Part shown: one piece after another, positions 55,286-64,000 of the stretch
Layout of the letters: every line of letters starts with the position of its first letter
How positions within the stretch are numbered: position 1 is the stretch's first letter
Source of the DNA: Halomonas sp. LBP4
Lineage (GTDB): Bacteria; Pseudomonadota; Gammaproteobacteria; Pseudomonadales; Halomonadaceae
Assembly (NCBI RefSeq): GCF_003202205.1
Contig: NZ_PDOG01000003.1
Location: 265,761-329,760 of the forward strand
Direction of reading: 5' to 3'
Length of the DNA: 64,000 nucleotides
Translations under genes and position numbers: made by a program
Notes under the pieces: model-generated
What the model saw: only the letters and a program-made list of their open reading frames with translations
Databases searched by the model: none
Told to the model about the DNA's origin: nothing

Positions 55286-56335
55286 ATGTCTCAGCCACTG
55301 AGCATCGGTATCAACGGCTTCGGGCGCATCGGCCGCCTGACCCTGCGCGGCCTCTGGCCCCGTGTCGCGTCGGGCGAGGTCGAGGTGGTGCGCATCAACG
55401 ACCCGGGCGGCGATGCCGCCACCTTCGCCCACCTGCTGGAGTTCGACTCGGTGCACGGCCGCTGGTCGCCGGGGCAGGGCATCGCCGCCGAGGAGGACGC
55501 CATTGTCATCGACGGCAAGCGGCTCGGTTTCAGCGCCAACGTTGCCACCACCGACAGCGACTGGTCGGGCTGCGATGTCGTTATCGAGTGCTCCGGCAAG
55601 ATCAAGACCCGCGAGAAGCTGCAGGCCTACCTGGACCAGGGCGTGGGCCGGGTGGTGGTCAGTGCGCCGGTCAAGGAGGAAGGCGTGCTCAACGTGGTGA
55701 TGGGCGTCAACGACGACCTGTATGACCCTGCGGCGCATCGCATCGTCACCGCCGCGAGCTGCACCACCAACTGCCTGGCCCCGGCGGTCAAGGTGATCCA
55801 CGAGACCTTCGGCATCCGCCATGGTTCGATGACCACGGTGCACGACATCACCAACACCCAAGTCATCCTCGATGCCCCCAGCTCTCCCAGTAAACCCGAC
55901 CTGCGCCGTTCACGGGCCTGCGGCATGAGCCTGATTCCCACCACCACCGGGTCGGCCAAGGCGATCACCGCCATCTTTCCGGAGCTGACCGGCAAGCTGA
56001 ACGGCCATGCCATCCGCGTGCCCCTGGCCAACGCCTCGCTCACCGACATGGTCTTCGAGCTCGCGCGCGAGGTCACGGTGGAGGAGGTCAATGCGGCGCT
56101 CAAGGCCGCCGCCGAGGGCGAACTGTCCGGCATCCTGGGCTTTGAAGAGCGCCCGCTGGTGTCCATCGACTACCGCACCGACCCGCGCAGCTCGATCATC
56201 GATGCCCTTTCCACCATGGTGGTGAACGGTACCCAGCTCAAGCTCTACGCCTGGTACGACAACGAGTGGGGCTACGCCAACCGCACCGCCGAGCTGGCCC
56301 TGAAGGTGGGGAGTGAGCAGGTGGGAAATGCCTGA
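55286..56335 (+). CDS. gap: ArsJ-associated glyceraldehyde-3-phosphate dehydrogenase
   Basis: This is a GAPDH of 349 residues with [16 protein letters not shown] (NAD site) and the catalytic Cys in [10 protein letters not shown]. Together with ArsJ it is known to give arsenate resistance: GAPDH uses arsenate in place of phosphate to form 1-arseno-3-phosphoglycerate, which ArsJ exports. The overlap with arsJ (8 bases) and the arsR and acr3 neighbours support that role over glycolysis. GGAGAGG precedes the ATG, and the ArsR-like palindrome lies directly upstream. Confidence 0.93.
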   Translation: MSQPLSIGINGFGRIGRLTLRGLWPRVASGEVEVVRINDPGGDAATFAHLLEFDSVHGRWSPGQGIAAEEDAIVIDGKRLGFSANVATTDSDWSGCDVVIECSGKIKTREKLQAYLDQGVGRVVVSAPVKEEGVLNVVMGVNDDLYDPAAHRIVTAASCTTNCLAPAVKVIHETFGIRHGSMTTVHDITNTQVILDAPSSPSKPDLRRSRACGMSLIPTTTGSAKAITAIFPELTGKLNGHAIRVPLANASLTDMVFELAREVTVEEVNAALKAAAEGELSGILGFEERPLVSIDYRTDPRSSIIDALSTMVVNGTQLKLYAWYDNEWGYANRTAELALKVGSEQVGNA

Positions 56336-57557
56336 CGCAGGAGGGCTCGCGAGACGCGTGAAGGCGTTGCCCTTCGAGGTGCGCCAGTACCTGCTGATCA
56401 CCGGCAACTACTGGGCCTTCACCCTGACCGACGGCGCCCTGCGCATGCTGGTGGTGCTCTATTTCCACCAGCTCGGCTATTCGCCGCTGGAAGTGGCGCT
56501 GCTGTTCCTCTTCTACGAGGCCTTCGGTGTGGTCACCAACCTGGTGGGCGGCTGGCTGGGTGCCCGGCTGGGGCTCAACCGCACCATGAACGCCGGCCTG
56601 GCCCTGCAGATCGTCGCCCTGGCCATGCTGATGGTGCCCGCCGCGGCGCTCACCGTGCCCTGGGTCATGGCGGCCCAGGCGCTGTCGGGGATCGCCAAGG
56701 ACCTCAACAAGATGAGCGCCAAGAGTGCGGTCAAGGTGCTGGTGCCCAAGGACAGCCCCGGCGCCCGAAGCGCCCTCTATCGCTGGGTAGCGATCCTCAC
56801 CGGCTCGAAGAACGCCCTCAAGGGGGCCGGCTTCTTCCTGGGCGGGCTACTGCTGACCCTGATCGGCTTCCGCGGCGCGGTGATCGGCATGGCGGTGATG
56901 CTGGCGGCGGTGCTGGCGCTCTCCTTGGTGCGCTTGAAGGCCGACCTGGGCCGCCAGAAGCGCAAGCCGAAGTTCTCCGAAGCCTTCTCCAAGTCCCGGG
57001 CCATCAACGTGCTCTCGGCGGCCAGGCTGTGCCTGTTCGCCTCGCGGGACGTCTGGTTCGTGGTGGCCCTGCCGGTCTTTCTCTACGATCAGCACGGCTG
57101 GAGCCACTGGACGGTGGGGGGGCTGCTGGCCATCTGGGTGATCGGCTACGGTGGCGTGCAGACCCAGGCGCCGCGTCTCACCGGCCTGGTAAAGGGAGGC
57201 GCTCGGGGCATCACGGCGTTCTGGGCCCTGGCGCTGGCCGGCCTGCCGGCGCTGCTGGCCCTGCTGCCCCTGGCCGAGGTGGGCGCCCTGGTGGCGGGGC
57301 TGCTCGCCTTCGGTGTGCTGTTCGCCATCAACTCCAGCTGGCACAGCTACCTGATCGTCCACTATGCCCGTGCCGACGGCGTCTCCATGGACGTCGGCTT
57401 CTACTACATGGCCAACGCCATGGGCCGGCTGTTGGGCACGTTGCTCTCCGGCTGGCTCTACCAGAGCCAGGGCCTGGCCGCCTGCCTGTGGGTCTCGGCG
57501 GCGCTGGTGGCGGCCAGTGCCCTGATGGCCCTGGCGCTGCCGCGGCAGGTCGCATGA
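56328..57557 (+). CDS. arsJ: Organoarsenical efflux permease ArsJ (MFS)
   Basis: This is a 12-helix MFS permease of 409 residues that exports the unstable arseno-phosphoglycerate made by the adjacent GAPDH. Recognised by [33 protein letters not shown] in pieces, [15 protein letters not shown] and [25 protein letters not shown]. The start is ATG 56328 or GTG 56313; both overlap the end of gap. The stop is followed after 2 bases by repeat copy D, which separates it from arsR. Confidence 0.93.
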   Translation: MPDAGGLARRVKALPFEVRQYLLITGNYWAFTLTDGALRMLVVLYFHQLGYSPLEVALLFLFYEAFGVVTNLVGGWLGARLGLNRTMNAGLALQIVALAMLMVPAAALTVPWVMAAQALSGIAKDLNKMSAKSAVKVLVPKDSPGARSALYRWVAILTGSKNALKGAGFFLGGLLLTLIGFRGAVIGMAVMLAAVLALSLVRLKADLGRQKRKPKFSEAFSKSRAINVLSAARLCLFASRDVWFVVALPVFLYDQHGWSHWTVGGLLAIWVIGYGGVQTQAPRLTGLVKGGARGITAFWALALAGLPALLALLPLAEVGALVAGLLAFGVLFAINSSWHSYLIVHYARADGVSMDVGFYYMANAMGRLLGTLLSGWLYQSQGLAACLWVSAALVAASALMALALPRQVA

Positions 57558-57559
57558 GG

Positions 57560-57833
57560 CAGGGCAATCGCAGTTCTCCAAAGCGAGAGGCGCCGGGGAC
57601 AGGTCGAAGAGGGGGTCCGATTCCATGGGTGAGGCGGAATCAGAAGAACATCCAGTGAATGTTCTTCCTGCCGAACGGGTTGGCCATGGATGGCCAACCC
57701 CGGCCCTGCAAGCGAAGCAGGATGCGAAAGCGCAGCAGGGAATCGGTAGCGCCCAGGGAGGGGTTCACAGCGCCCCCACGCCGACCTGTCGCCGGAACAG
57801 CCTCGAGCGTTACCGCCATCTGCGTTAGCCCTG
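57560..57833. repeat. Dispersed 14-bp-TIR element, copy D (expanded)
   Basis: This 274-bp copy starts CAGGGCAATCGCAG and ends CTGCGTTAGCCCTG. Besides the family backbone (GCGCCGGGGACAGGTCGAAGAGG and GGTAGCGCCCAGGGAGGGGTTC in short runs) its tip is enlarged by two further hairpins: GAAGAACAT with ATGTTCTTC, and GGTTGGCCA with TGGCCAACC. It fills nearly all of the 344-base gap 57558-57901 between arsJ and arsR. The arsR promoter must lie in its right end or in the last 68 bases, where TAGAAT near 57875 is a possible -10. Confidence 0.82.
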
Positions 57834-57901
57834 ACCGTATGGGCTGGCTGCTGTCGGCCCGTGTAACCTTCCTCTAGAATGGCCCTGATCGATCACCTGT
57901 C

Positions 57902-58267
57902 GTGGAGACCGTCTTGACGTCGCTGGAACCGGTTCGCGTCTTCAAGTGCCTGGGGGAAGAGACCCGGCTGATGCTCGCGCTGCTCATCCTCCGTGAGGGG
58001 GAGCTGTGCGTCTGCGAGTTGACCCATGCCCTGGCTCAATCCCAGCCCAAGGTGTCGCGGCATCTGGCGCAACTGCGCAGCTGCGGCCTGCTCAATGACC
58101 GCCGCGAGGGGCAGTGGGTCTATTATGGCCTCGAGCCGGCCCTGCCCGACTGGGTGCTGGCGATCCTGGATGCTGCCTTGCAGGGCCAGGTGGAAAGGCT
58201 CGATCTGCTGCAGACACGCCTCGATACCATGGGCAACCGGCCCGAGCGGTGCCAGGTCATGTGCTGA
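57902..58267 (+). CDS. arsR: Arsenic-responsive repressor ArsR
   Basis: This is a winged-helix repressor of 121 residues. The arsenite-sensing cysteines are in ELCVCELTHAL at the start of the DNA-binding helix region, the classical CVC pattern. The recognition helix follows (QPKVSRHLAQLRSCGLL), then the wing (REGQWVYYGLE). A further Cys pair lies at the C-terminus (RCQVMC) and may add a ligand. The GTG at 57902 is the best start in frame. Likely targets are the palindromes before gap and acr3. Confidence 0.93.
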   Translation: METVLTSLEPVRVFKCLGEETRLMLALLILREGELCVCELTHALAQSQPKVSRHLAQLRSCGLLNDRREGQWVYYGLEPALPDWVLAILDAALQGQVERLDLLQTRLDTMGNRPERCQVMC

Positions 58268-58351
58268 GCGATGGCGTCATGGCGCTGCGTCGTTCGCCTC
58301 GTGCTGTTCCCCGGGCATCGGCTCGGACAGCGGTGACCCCGACCACCTGTC

Positions 58352-59560
58352 TCAGCGTGCGGGGGGGCCGGGCTCGCGGTGGGTCTCGAGCTCCAGGAGG
58401 CCGCGCAGGGCCAGGAGCCCGAGGAGCGGCCCCGGGAGCAGCCACCACACCACCCAGCTGCCCTGCAGGTTCCAGAGCGAGCTGGTCAGCGAGATGGCGG
58501 GGATGGTCAGGGCGAAGCCCACTGCGTTCATCACTGCCAGGGTCGAGCCGATGTGCTCGCGTGGGGCGGTGGCCGCGGCCAGGGCCGAGAACTGCGGCGA
58601 GTCGGCGATCACGGTCAGCCCCCAGAGGGCGAGCAGCACCAGCAGCAGCCCGGGCGGGGCCCAGGGCAGCAGCGGGTAGGCCAGGCAGATCAGCCCGGAG
58701 GTGGCCAGGGCCCGACGTGCCACCCAGAGGCTGCCCCGCCGACGGCTCAGCCTCCCGCCGCCCACGCAGCCGATGAGCCCCAGGGCGATGACGCTGAACG
58801 ACAGCCAGGGGATCCACGCATCCGGTGCGTCAAGCCGAGTCACTTCCCTGGCGACCAGGAAGGGCGTCAGCGTCCAGAAGGCGTAGAGCTCCCAGCAGTG
58901 GCCGAAGTAGCCGCCGGCCACGGCACGAAAGCGCCGCTCGCGCAGGGCGGCGAGACCATCGAGCAGTCGAACCTTGCCGCCCGGCGGGGGCAGGTGGGGG
59001 CCGTCGCCCAGGGCGAGGATCATCGCACCGCCCACCAGGGCCAGGGTCGAGGCGCCGAGCAGCGGCCACTCCCAGGGCAGGCTCAGGGTGGAGCCCCGCA
59101 GCAGGTGGGGCAGGGCGGTGCCCAGGGTCAGCATGCCCACCAGCCAGGCCAGTGCCGCGCCGGTGTGCCTTGGCGTCCAGCCGATCACCAGCTTCATGCC
59201 CAGCGGGTAGATACCGGCCAGGCAGAGGCCGGTCGCGAAGCGCAGCAGCAGGTCGAGGGGGGGATGGGCCGCCACCAGCACGAAACCGCCATTGGTCAGG
59301 GCGCCGGCCAGGCAGGAGGCGGCGAAGATGCGGCTGGCGCGGAAGCGGTCGGCGAGCCCGGTGGCGGCGATGAACAGGGTGCCGGCGATGAAGCCCGCCT
59401 GCACGGTCAGGGTCAGTCGGCCCAGGTCGGCCTCGGACAACCCCAGGTCACGCGACAGCGACAGCCCCACGCCGTTGACGCTGAACCACAGCGAGGTGCC
59501 GCAGAGCTGGGCGAGGACGATGATGAGGAGGGGATGGCGTTGCCACCAGGAAGCATTCAT
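58352..59560 (-). CDS. MFS transporter in the arsenic locus
   Basis: This is a 12-helix MFS protein of 402 residues. The N-terminal half shows LIIVLAQLCGTSLWFSVNGVGLSLS and a loop 2-3 motif reading GLADRFRASRIFAASCLAG. It lies 62 bases after acr3 on the same strand, so it is probably cotranscribed and under the same operator. It is not ArsJ and does not look like a phosphate or sugar carrier that I recognise. Export of an arsenical or of antimonite is possible. AGGA precedes the ATG at 59560. Confidence 0.82.
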   Translation of the reverse strand: MNASWWQRHPLLIIVLAQLCGTSLWFSVNGVGLSLSRDLGLSEADLGRLTLTVQAGFIAGTLFIAATGLADRFRASRIFAASCLAGALTNGGFVLVAAHPPLDLLLRFATGLCLAGIYPLGMKLVIGWTPRHTGAALAWLVGMLTLGTALPHLLRGSTLSLPWEWPLLGASTLALVGGAMILALGDGPHLPPPGGKVRLLDGLAALRERRFRAVAGGYFGHCWELYAFWTLTPFLVAREVTRLDAPDAWIPWLSFSVIALGLIGCVGGGRLSRRRGSLWVARRALATSGLICLAYPLLPWAPPGLLLVLLALWGLTVIADSPQFSALAAATAPREHIGSTLAVMNAVGFALTIPAISLTSSLWNLQGSWVVWWLLPGPLLGLLALRGLLELETHREPGPPAR

Positions 59561-59622
59561 TCGTGCATCCTTGACCGTGGGCGTCGGCAGGGCAAGGCGA
59601 CGAAAGCCGTAGCGCGGCCCGA

Positions 59623-60702
59623 TCAGGTCTCCGCCGGGGCGGGAAAGCGGTGGCGGGTGGCGTTGGCGATCCGCACCAGCGCCAGCATCAGCGGCACCTC
59701 CACCAGTACGCCCACCACCGTCGCCAGCGCCGCGCCGGACTGCAGGCCGAACAGCGCGATGGCGGCGGCCACTGCCAGCTCGAAGAAGTTGCTGGCGCCG
59801 ATCATCGCCCCGGGGGCGGCGACGTTGTGGGGCACCTTCCAGGCCCTGGCCCAGCCATAGGCGATGAAGAAGATCAGGAAGGTCTGGAGGATCAGCGGGA
59901 TGGCGATCAGCACGATATGCAGCGGCGCCTCGAGGATCACCTCTCCCTGAAAGGCGAACAGCAGCACCAGGGTAATGATGAGTCCAACAGGGGTTACTGG
60001 ACCTACGCGCTTCATGAAGACGTTGTCGTACCATTCGGGGCCGTGGCGGGCGATCAGAGTGCGGCGGGTCAGGTAGCCGGCGGCCAAGGGAATCACGATG
60101 TAGAGCACTACCGACAGGGCGACCGTGTCCCAGGGCACCTGGATGTTCGACACGCCGAGCAGGAAGACCACGATGGGGGCGAAGGCGAACAGCATGATCA
60201 GGTCGTTGAGCGCTACCTGCACCAGGGTGTAGGCGGCATCGCCACGGGTCAGGAAGCTCCACACGAAGACCATGGCGGTGCAGGGCGCCGCGCCGAGCAG
60301 GATGGCGCCGGCCAGGTACTGGCTGGCCAGTTCCTGTGGAATGAACGGGCGAAAGATCGCCATCAGGAACAGCCAGGCGATGGCGAACATGGTGAAGGGC
60401 TTGATCAGCCAGTTCACCGTGGTGGTGATGATCAGCCCCTTCGGTTGGCGGCGCACGCCGAGCACGGCGGCGAAGTCGATCTGCGCCATCATCGGGAAGA
60501 TCATCGCCCAGATCAGCACCGCCACCGGGATCGACACCTGGGCGACCTCGAAGCGCGACAGGGTCTCGGGAATCGCTGGGGCGAACTGGCCGAGCAGCAC
60601 GCCGGCGGCGATGGCCAGCGCCACCCAGAGGGAGAGAAAGCGTTCGAACAGGCCCATGCCCTCGGCGGAACTCGGCGCTGTCGTGCTGGAGCGGGTCGTC
60701 AT
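59623..60702 (-). CDS. acr3: Arsenite efflux permease Acr3
   Basis: This is an arsenite carrier of the Acr3 family with ten membrane helices and 359 residues. The essential Cys is in [19 protein letters not shown]. Other family strings are [29 protein letters not shown] in pieces, [20 protein letters not shown] and [18 protein letters not shown]. It is distinct from the E. coli ArsB family, although often labelled arsB. The gene is divergent from fetA, with an ArsR-like palindrome about 40 bases before its ATG. Confidence 0.95.
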   Translation of the reverse strand: MTTRSSTTAPSSAEGMGLFERFLSLWVALAIAAGVLLGQFAPAIPETLSRFEVAQVSIPVAVLIWAMIFPMMAQIDFAAVLGVRRQPKGLIITTTVNWLIKPFTMFAIAWLFLMAIFRPFIPQELASQYLAGAILLGAAPCTAMVFVWSFLTRGDAAYTLVQVALNDLIMLFAFAPIVVFLLGVSNIQVPWDTVALSVVLYIVIPLAAGYLTRRTLIARHGPEWYDNVFMKRVGPVTPVGLIITLVLLFAFQGEVILEAPLHIVLIAIPLILQTFLIFFIAYGWARAWKVPHNVAAPGAMIGASNFFELAVAAAIALFGLQSGAALATVVGVLVEVPLMLALVRIANATRHRFPAPAET

Positions 60703-60741
60703 GGGAGTTTCCGGCGGTCGTCGGAAAGAAGTGCGATCAGA

Positions 60742-60760
60742 ATATATGTTTTTCCATATG
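60742..60760. promoter_or_regulatory. Second ArsR-like operator, before acr3
   Basis: ATATATG-TTTTTC-CATATG resembles the palindrome before gap at 55249 (half-site ATATATGG/CCATATAT). It lies in the gap between acr3 and fetA and is positioned to cover the acr3 promoter. Confidence 0.6.
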
Positions 60761-60851
60761 TCTTCAATCGGTCGGTCCGTCGTGCTATATCGATCCCAGG
60801 CCGCTGCTATGATCGGTCAGGCATGCCACGTCGCCGTCATCGGGAGGCTCC

Positions 60852-61487
60852 TTGTCCGTCAACGACTCGTCCGTCACCGGTCTCCTGCGACTCGCTCGAC
60901 TGGGGGTCGGTGAGCTTGAGGGTGTCGACCTGGCCGTCGAGCCCGGCGAGATACTCTGCCTCTCCGGGGCCAGCGGCTCGGGCAAGAGCCGCCTGCTGCG
61001 CGCCGTCGCCGACCTGGAGCCTCACCGGGGCGAGGTGTGGCTGGGCGAGCTGGCCCAGTCGGCGGTGCCGGGCCACCGCTGGCGCCGGCGGGTGATGCTG
61101 GTGCCGGCGGAGAGCCACTGGTGGGCCGACAGCGTCGGCGAGCACCTTGCCGAGCCCGATGTCCGCGATCTCGAGGCCCTGGGGTTCGACCGGGAGGTGC
61201 TGGAGTGGCAGGTGAGCCGGCTCTCGTCGGGCGAGAAGCAGCGCCTGGCACTGCTGCGGGCGCTGTGTTGCGAGCCGTCGGCGCTGCTGCTCGACGAGCC
61301 CACCGCCAATCTCGATGACGCCACCAGCCGCCGTGTCGAGACCTGGCTGGTGGAGCGGGTCCACGAGCGGGGCTGGCCGGTGATCTGGGTCGCCCACGAC
61401 CGCGCACAGATCGGCCGGGTGGCGAAGCGTCACCTGCGGATCCTCGACAGCCGGCTGGTGGAAGAGGAGCAGGCCGCATGGACGTGA
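60852..61487 (+). CDS. fetA: Iron-export ABC transporter ATPase FetA-like
   Basis: This is an ABC ATPase of 211 residues. Walker A GASGSGKSR, signature LSSGEKQRLALLRALCC, Walker B ALLLDEPTANLD and the switch His (VIWVAHD) are intact. Paired with the UPF0014 permease downstream, it matches FetAB (YbbL/YbbM), which exports iron and helps resist oxidative stress in E. coli. The TTG start has GGGAGG 4 bases away. It overlaps fetB by 10 bases. Confidence 0.9.
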   Translation: MSVNDSSVTGLLRLARLGVGELEGVDLAVEPGEILCLSGASGSGKSRLLRAVADLEPHRGEVWLGELAQSAVPGHRWRRRVMLVPAESHWWADSVGEHLAEPDVRDLEALGFDREVLEWQVSRLSSGEKQRLALLRALCCEPSALLLDEPTANLDDATSRRVETWLVERVHERGWPVIWVAHDRAQIGRVAKRHLRILDSRLVEEEQAAWT

Positions 61488-62281
61488 TCGCGCTCTCCTG
61501 GTGGCAACTGGCCCTGGCGGCGCTGATGGTGGTGGCGCTGGCCGCCTGCACGGCGGTGGCGCGACTGGGCATGAGCCGCAGCCTGCTCGTCGCCGCGGCG
61601 CGCACCGTGATCCAGCTGGCGCTGGTCGGCCTGGTGCTCGAGGCGCTGTTCGCGGCAGAGCGGCTGCACTGGGTGGCGTTGATGGCACTGGCCATGCTGC
61701 TGATCGCCGGGCGCGAGGTAATGGCACGCCAGAAGCGCCGGCTGCTCGGCGGCTGGGCCTTCGGCATCGGCACGGTGGCGATGTTCCTGTCATCGTTCAC
61801 CGTCACCGTGCTGACCCTGACGGTGATCATCGGCCCCGAGCCCTGGTACCGGCCCCAGTACGCCATCCCGCTGCTGGGCATGATGCTCGGCAACACCATG
61901 ACCGGGGTGGCGCTGGCGCTCGATCGTCTCACCGAGACCGCCTGGCGTCAGCGCGCGGTGATCGAGAACCGCCTGATGCTCGGCCAGCGCTGGCAGGAGG
62001 CGATCGGTGACATCCGCCGCGAGGCGATGCGCAGCGGCCTGATGCCGATGATCAACGCCATGGCCGCCGCCGGGGTGGTCAGCCTGCCGGGGATGATGAC
62101 CGGCCAGATACTCGCCGGCAGCCCACCGGCGCTGGCGGTGAAGTACCAGATCCTGATCATGTTCACCATCACCCTGGGCACCGGCTTCGGCACCCTGGCG
62201 GCGGTGGCGGCGGGCAGCCGCCGGCTGTTCGACGGGCGTGAGCGGCTGCGCCTGGATCGCCTGGCCGTGCCGCGCCAATAG
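61478..62281 (+). CDS. fetB: Iron-export ABC transporter permease FetB-like (UPF0014)
   Basis: This is a permease of 267 residues with about seven membrane helices. UPF0014 marks: ARTVIQLALVGLVLEALF, YAIPLLGMMLGNTMTGVALALDR and GLMPMINAMAAAGVVSLPGMMTGQILAG in pieces, which resembles metal-exporter cores. It is the partner of fetA. A strong hairpin lies directly after the stop. Confidence 0.92.
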   Translation: MDVIALSWWQLALAALMVVALAACTAVARLGMSRSLLVAAARTVIQLALVGLVLEALFAAERLHWVALMALAMLLIAGREVMARQKRRLLGGWAFGIGTVAMFLSSFTVTVLTLTVIIGPEPWYRPQYAIPLLGMMLGNTMTGVALALDRLTETAWRQRAVIENRLMLGQRWQEAIGDIRREAMRSGLMPMINAMAAAGVVSLPGMMTGQILAGSPPALAVKYQILIMFTITLGTGFGTLAAVAAGSRRLFDGRERLRLDRLAVPRQ

Positions 62282-62283
62282 GT

Positions 62284-62315
62284 GCGCCCGCCTCCCTGCC
62301 AGGGGAGGCGGGCGC
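62284..62315. terminator. Hairpin between converging fetB and thiolase genes
   Basis: A perfect 13-bp stem (GCGCCCGCCTCCC with GGGAGGCGGGCGC) around TGCCAG or so starts 3 bases after the fetB stop. No T-run follows on either strand, but the stem is strong and could stop transcription from both sides. Confidence 0.6.
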
Positions 62316-62341
62316 CGTCATGGCCGGCAGTGCTCGAGGGA

Positions 62342-63529
62342 TCAGTCGACCAGCTCGACCGCCACCGCGGTGGCCTCGCCGCCGCCGATGCACAGGCTGG
62401 CGATGCCGCGCTTGCCGCCCCTGGTGCGCAGGGCATGGATCAGGGTGGCAATGATCCGCGAGCCGGTGGAGCCGATGGGGTGACCCTGGGCGCAGGCGCC
62501 ACCGAAGACGTTGACCTTGTCGTGGGGGATGTCGAGCCCGTCCATGGCCAGCAGGGTGACCACGGCGAAGGCCTCGTTGATCTCGAACAGGTCGACGTCC
62601 TTCACGCTCCAGTCGAGCTTCTTCAGCAGCTTGTCGATGGCCCCCACCGGGGCGATGGTGAACTCGCTGGGGTGCTGGGAGTGGGTGCTGTGGCCGAGCA
62701 TCCGCGCGATGGGCCTGGCGCCATGCCGGTCCGCCGCCGCCTGGCTGGCCAGGATCAGCGCCGAGGCACCGTCGGAAATCGAGCTGGAGTTGGCGGCAGT
62801 GATGGTGCCCTCCTTGGCGAAGGCCGGGCGCAGCGAGCGTACCTTGTCGAGCTTGGCCTGGAAGGGCTGTTCGTCGTGATTCACCACGCTCTCGCCCTGG
62901 CGGCCGGTGACCGTGACCGGGACCATTTCGGCGTCCAGGTGGCCGGCGTTGGTGGCCGCCATGGCGCGCTCCAGCGAGGCGATGGCGAAGTCGTCCAGCC
63001 GCTCGCGGCTGTAGTCGCGGGCGCTGGCGACCTCCTGGGCGAAGACCCCCATCAGCTTGCCGGTCTCGGCGTCCTCCAGGCCGTCGAGGAACATATGGTC
63101 CTTCAGTTCCCCATGGCCCAGGCGATAGCCGGTACGGGCCCTGGTCAGTACATGGGGGGCGTTGGACATGGACTCCATGCCGCCGGCCAGCAGGATCTCG
63201 CCGCTGCCGGCGCGGATCAGGTCGTGGGCCAGCATGGTGGCCTTCATGCCCGAGCCGCACAGCTTGTTGATGGTGGTGGCGCCGATGCCATCGGCGATGC
63301 CGGCCTGACGCATGGCCTGGCGGGCCGGGCCCTGCTTGACGCCGGCCGGCAGCACGCAGCCCAGGATGCCCTCGTCGATGACATCGGGTGCGATGCCGGC
63401 GCGCTCGATGGCGGCGCGGATGGCGGCGGCCCCCAGCTGCGGGGCGGTGAGGCTGGCGAGGCTGCCCAGCATCCCGCCCATGGGGGTGCGGGCGGCGGAG
63501 AGGAAGACGATATCGTTGGACTGGCTCAT
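62342..63529 (-). CDS. Acetyl-CoA acetyltransferase (thiolase)
   Basis: This condenses two acetyl-CoA to acetoacetyl-CoA or runs the reverse reaction. It has 395 residues. The nucleophile Cys is in INKLCGSGMKA, the His in CAQGHPIGSTGSR and the second Cys in ASLCIGGGEATAV; NEAFA is also present. Biosynthetic thiolases of this kind feed polyhydroxybutyrate or degrade fatty acids; no phaB or phaC is in the window. It is divergent from a TetR-family gene that may control it. Confidence 0.93.
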   Translation of the reverse strand: MSQSNDIVFLSAARTPMGGMLGSLASLTAPQLGAAAIRAAIERAGIAPDVIDEGILGCVLPAGVKQGPARQAMRQAGIADGIGATTINKLCGSGMKATMLAHDLIRAGSGEILLAGGMESMSNAPHVLTRARTGYRLGHGELKDHMFLDGLEDAETGKLMGVFAQEVASARDYSRERLDDFAIASLERAMAATNAGHLDAEMVPVTVTGRQGESVVNHDEQPFQAKLDKVRSLRPAFAKEGTITAANSSSISDGASALILASQAAADRHGARPIARMLGHSTHSQHPSEFTIAPVGAIDKLLKKLDWSVKDVDLFEINEAFAVVTLLAMDGLDIPHDKVNVFGGACAQGHPIGSTGSRIIATLIHALRTRGGKRGIASLCIGGGEATAVAVELVD

Positions 63530-63644
63530 GGTGGGTACTCCCGGAGTAGCAGTGCGAGTGGTGCGATTATCGTTATACGAGTTGCCGGCCCGTGGGGCAG
63601 GGCGCGTTGACCTGTCGTCGGGGCTGTGGTTTTCTCAGGGTCAA

Positions 63645-63661
63645 CCAAGCAAGCGCTAGTG
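63645..63661. promoter_or_regulatory. Possible TetR-family operator between thiolase and regulator
   Basis: CCAAGCAAGCGCTAGTG has a partly symmetric core (CAAGC/GCTAG) and is placed 10 bases before the regulator ATG. Similar CCAAGC-type palindromes are common at TetR-family targets in fatty-acid pathways. Binding is inferred. Confidence 0.4.
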
Positions 63662-63670
63662 TAAACGTCG

Positions 63671-64000
63671 ATGAATGTAATGAATGACTCCCCGCGCCGC
63701 AAGGAACTCACTCGCCAGGCCGCCCAGCTGTTCGTCCAGGAGGGCTTCGACCGGACCACGGTGCGCATGCTGGCCCAGGAGATGGGCATCAAGTCCGGCA
63801 GCCTCTTCCATCATTTCCGCGACAAGCAGGAGATCCTCGCCGCGGTGATCGAGGAGGGCACCCAGAACGCCCTGGCCATCGCACGCGAGACCCTTCAACA
63901 GTGCGACAGCACGCCCGAGGCGCGGTTGCATGCGATGGCCCGCGCTCACCTCGAGACCCTGCTCACCGACCGCAACGCCCATGTGGTGGCACTCTACGAG
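63671..64000 (+). CDS. TetR-family regulator (3' end cut by window)
   Basis: The frame starts MNVMNDSPRRKELTRQAAQL and runs open to the window end (110 codons seen). The TetR helix-turn-helix is clear: AAQLFVQEGFDRTTVRMLAQ, then MGIKSGSLFHHFRDKQEIL. The C-terminal ligand domain is cut off. Its divergence from the thiolase suggests control of fatty-acid or polyhydroxyalkanoate genes, by position. Confidence 0.88.
   Translation, partial: MNVMNDSPRRKELTRQAAQLFVQEGFDRTTVRMLAQEMGIKSGSLFHHFRDKQEILAAVIEEGTQNALAIARETLQQCDSTPEARLHAMARAHLETLLTDRNAHVVALYE

Overview
The window is a high-GC, gene-dense stretch of a gammaproteobacterial chromosome. It is most like Halomonas or a close relative. This is inferred from the block order ffs-dnaX-ybaB-recR-rnd-ycgL-ycgN, the Tad locus, the paired ars and pst genes, and a family of short inverted-repeat elements between genes. 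No tRNA, rRNA, CRISPR array or intact insertion sequence was seen.

Layout: 1-9.3 kb holds most of a Tad (Flp pilus) operon on the plus strand: secretin (cut by the window edge), small lipoprotein, tadZ, tadA, tadB, tadC, tadD, tadE and tadG. It closes with a clear intrinsic terminator. A converging AraC-type regulator follows. 11-16 kb holds an HI0933/BaiN-like flavoprotein, a TetR-like regulator, a CopD-like membrane protein with a 36-codon upstream gene, the yqjD-yqjE-yqjK envelope set and outer-membrane phospholipase A. 16.3-19.8 kb is one large MscS-superfamily channel. 19.8-23.9 kb (minus) is a three-gene unit: an ATP-grasp ligase, a 677-residue protein with a papain-like Cys/His/Asn core, and tlyA. 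24.1-32 kb holds the SRP RNA, a GGDEF-EAL protein and the dnaX-ybaB-recR-rnd-ycgL-ycgN series. 32-40 kb holds a cysteine-synthase-like enzyme, oligopeptidase B, a membrane protein, a vWA protein, a YafJ-type amidotransferase and an acyl-CoA ligase. 40-49 kb holds hrpA, a FabH-like synthase, mlaA, a PP2C phosphatase/STAS switch pair and tal. 49-50.4 kb is a Bcr/CflA-type exporter. 50.5-55 kb is pstSCAB behind a Pho box. 55.2-60.8 kb is an arsenic locus: gap and arsJ, arsR, then acr3 with an MFS gene on the other strand. 60.8-64 kb holds fetAB, a thiolase and the start of a TetR regulator.

Working together: Pst takes up phosphate. Arsenate that leaks in can be converted by the ArsJ-linked GAPDH to an arseno-phosphoglycerate that ArsJ exports. 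Arsenite leaves through Acr3. Two related palindromes, one before gap and one before acr3, suggest that ArsR controls both arms.

The least explained items are the ATP-grasp/papain-like pair; three families of small inverted-repeat elements, one copy with a 10-bp target duplication and one inserted in frame at the start of the Tad lipoprotein gene; and the degenerate-receiver phosphatase/STAS pair. All functions are read from sequence alone.
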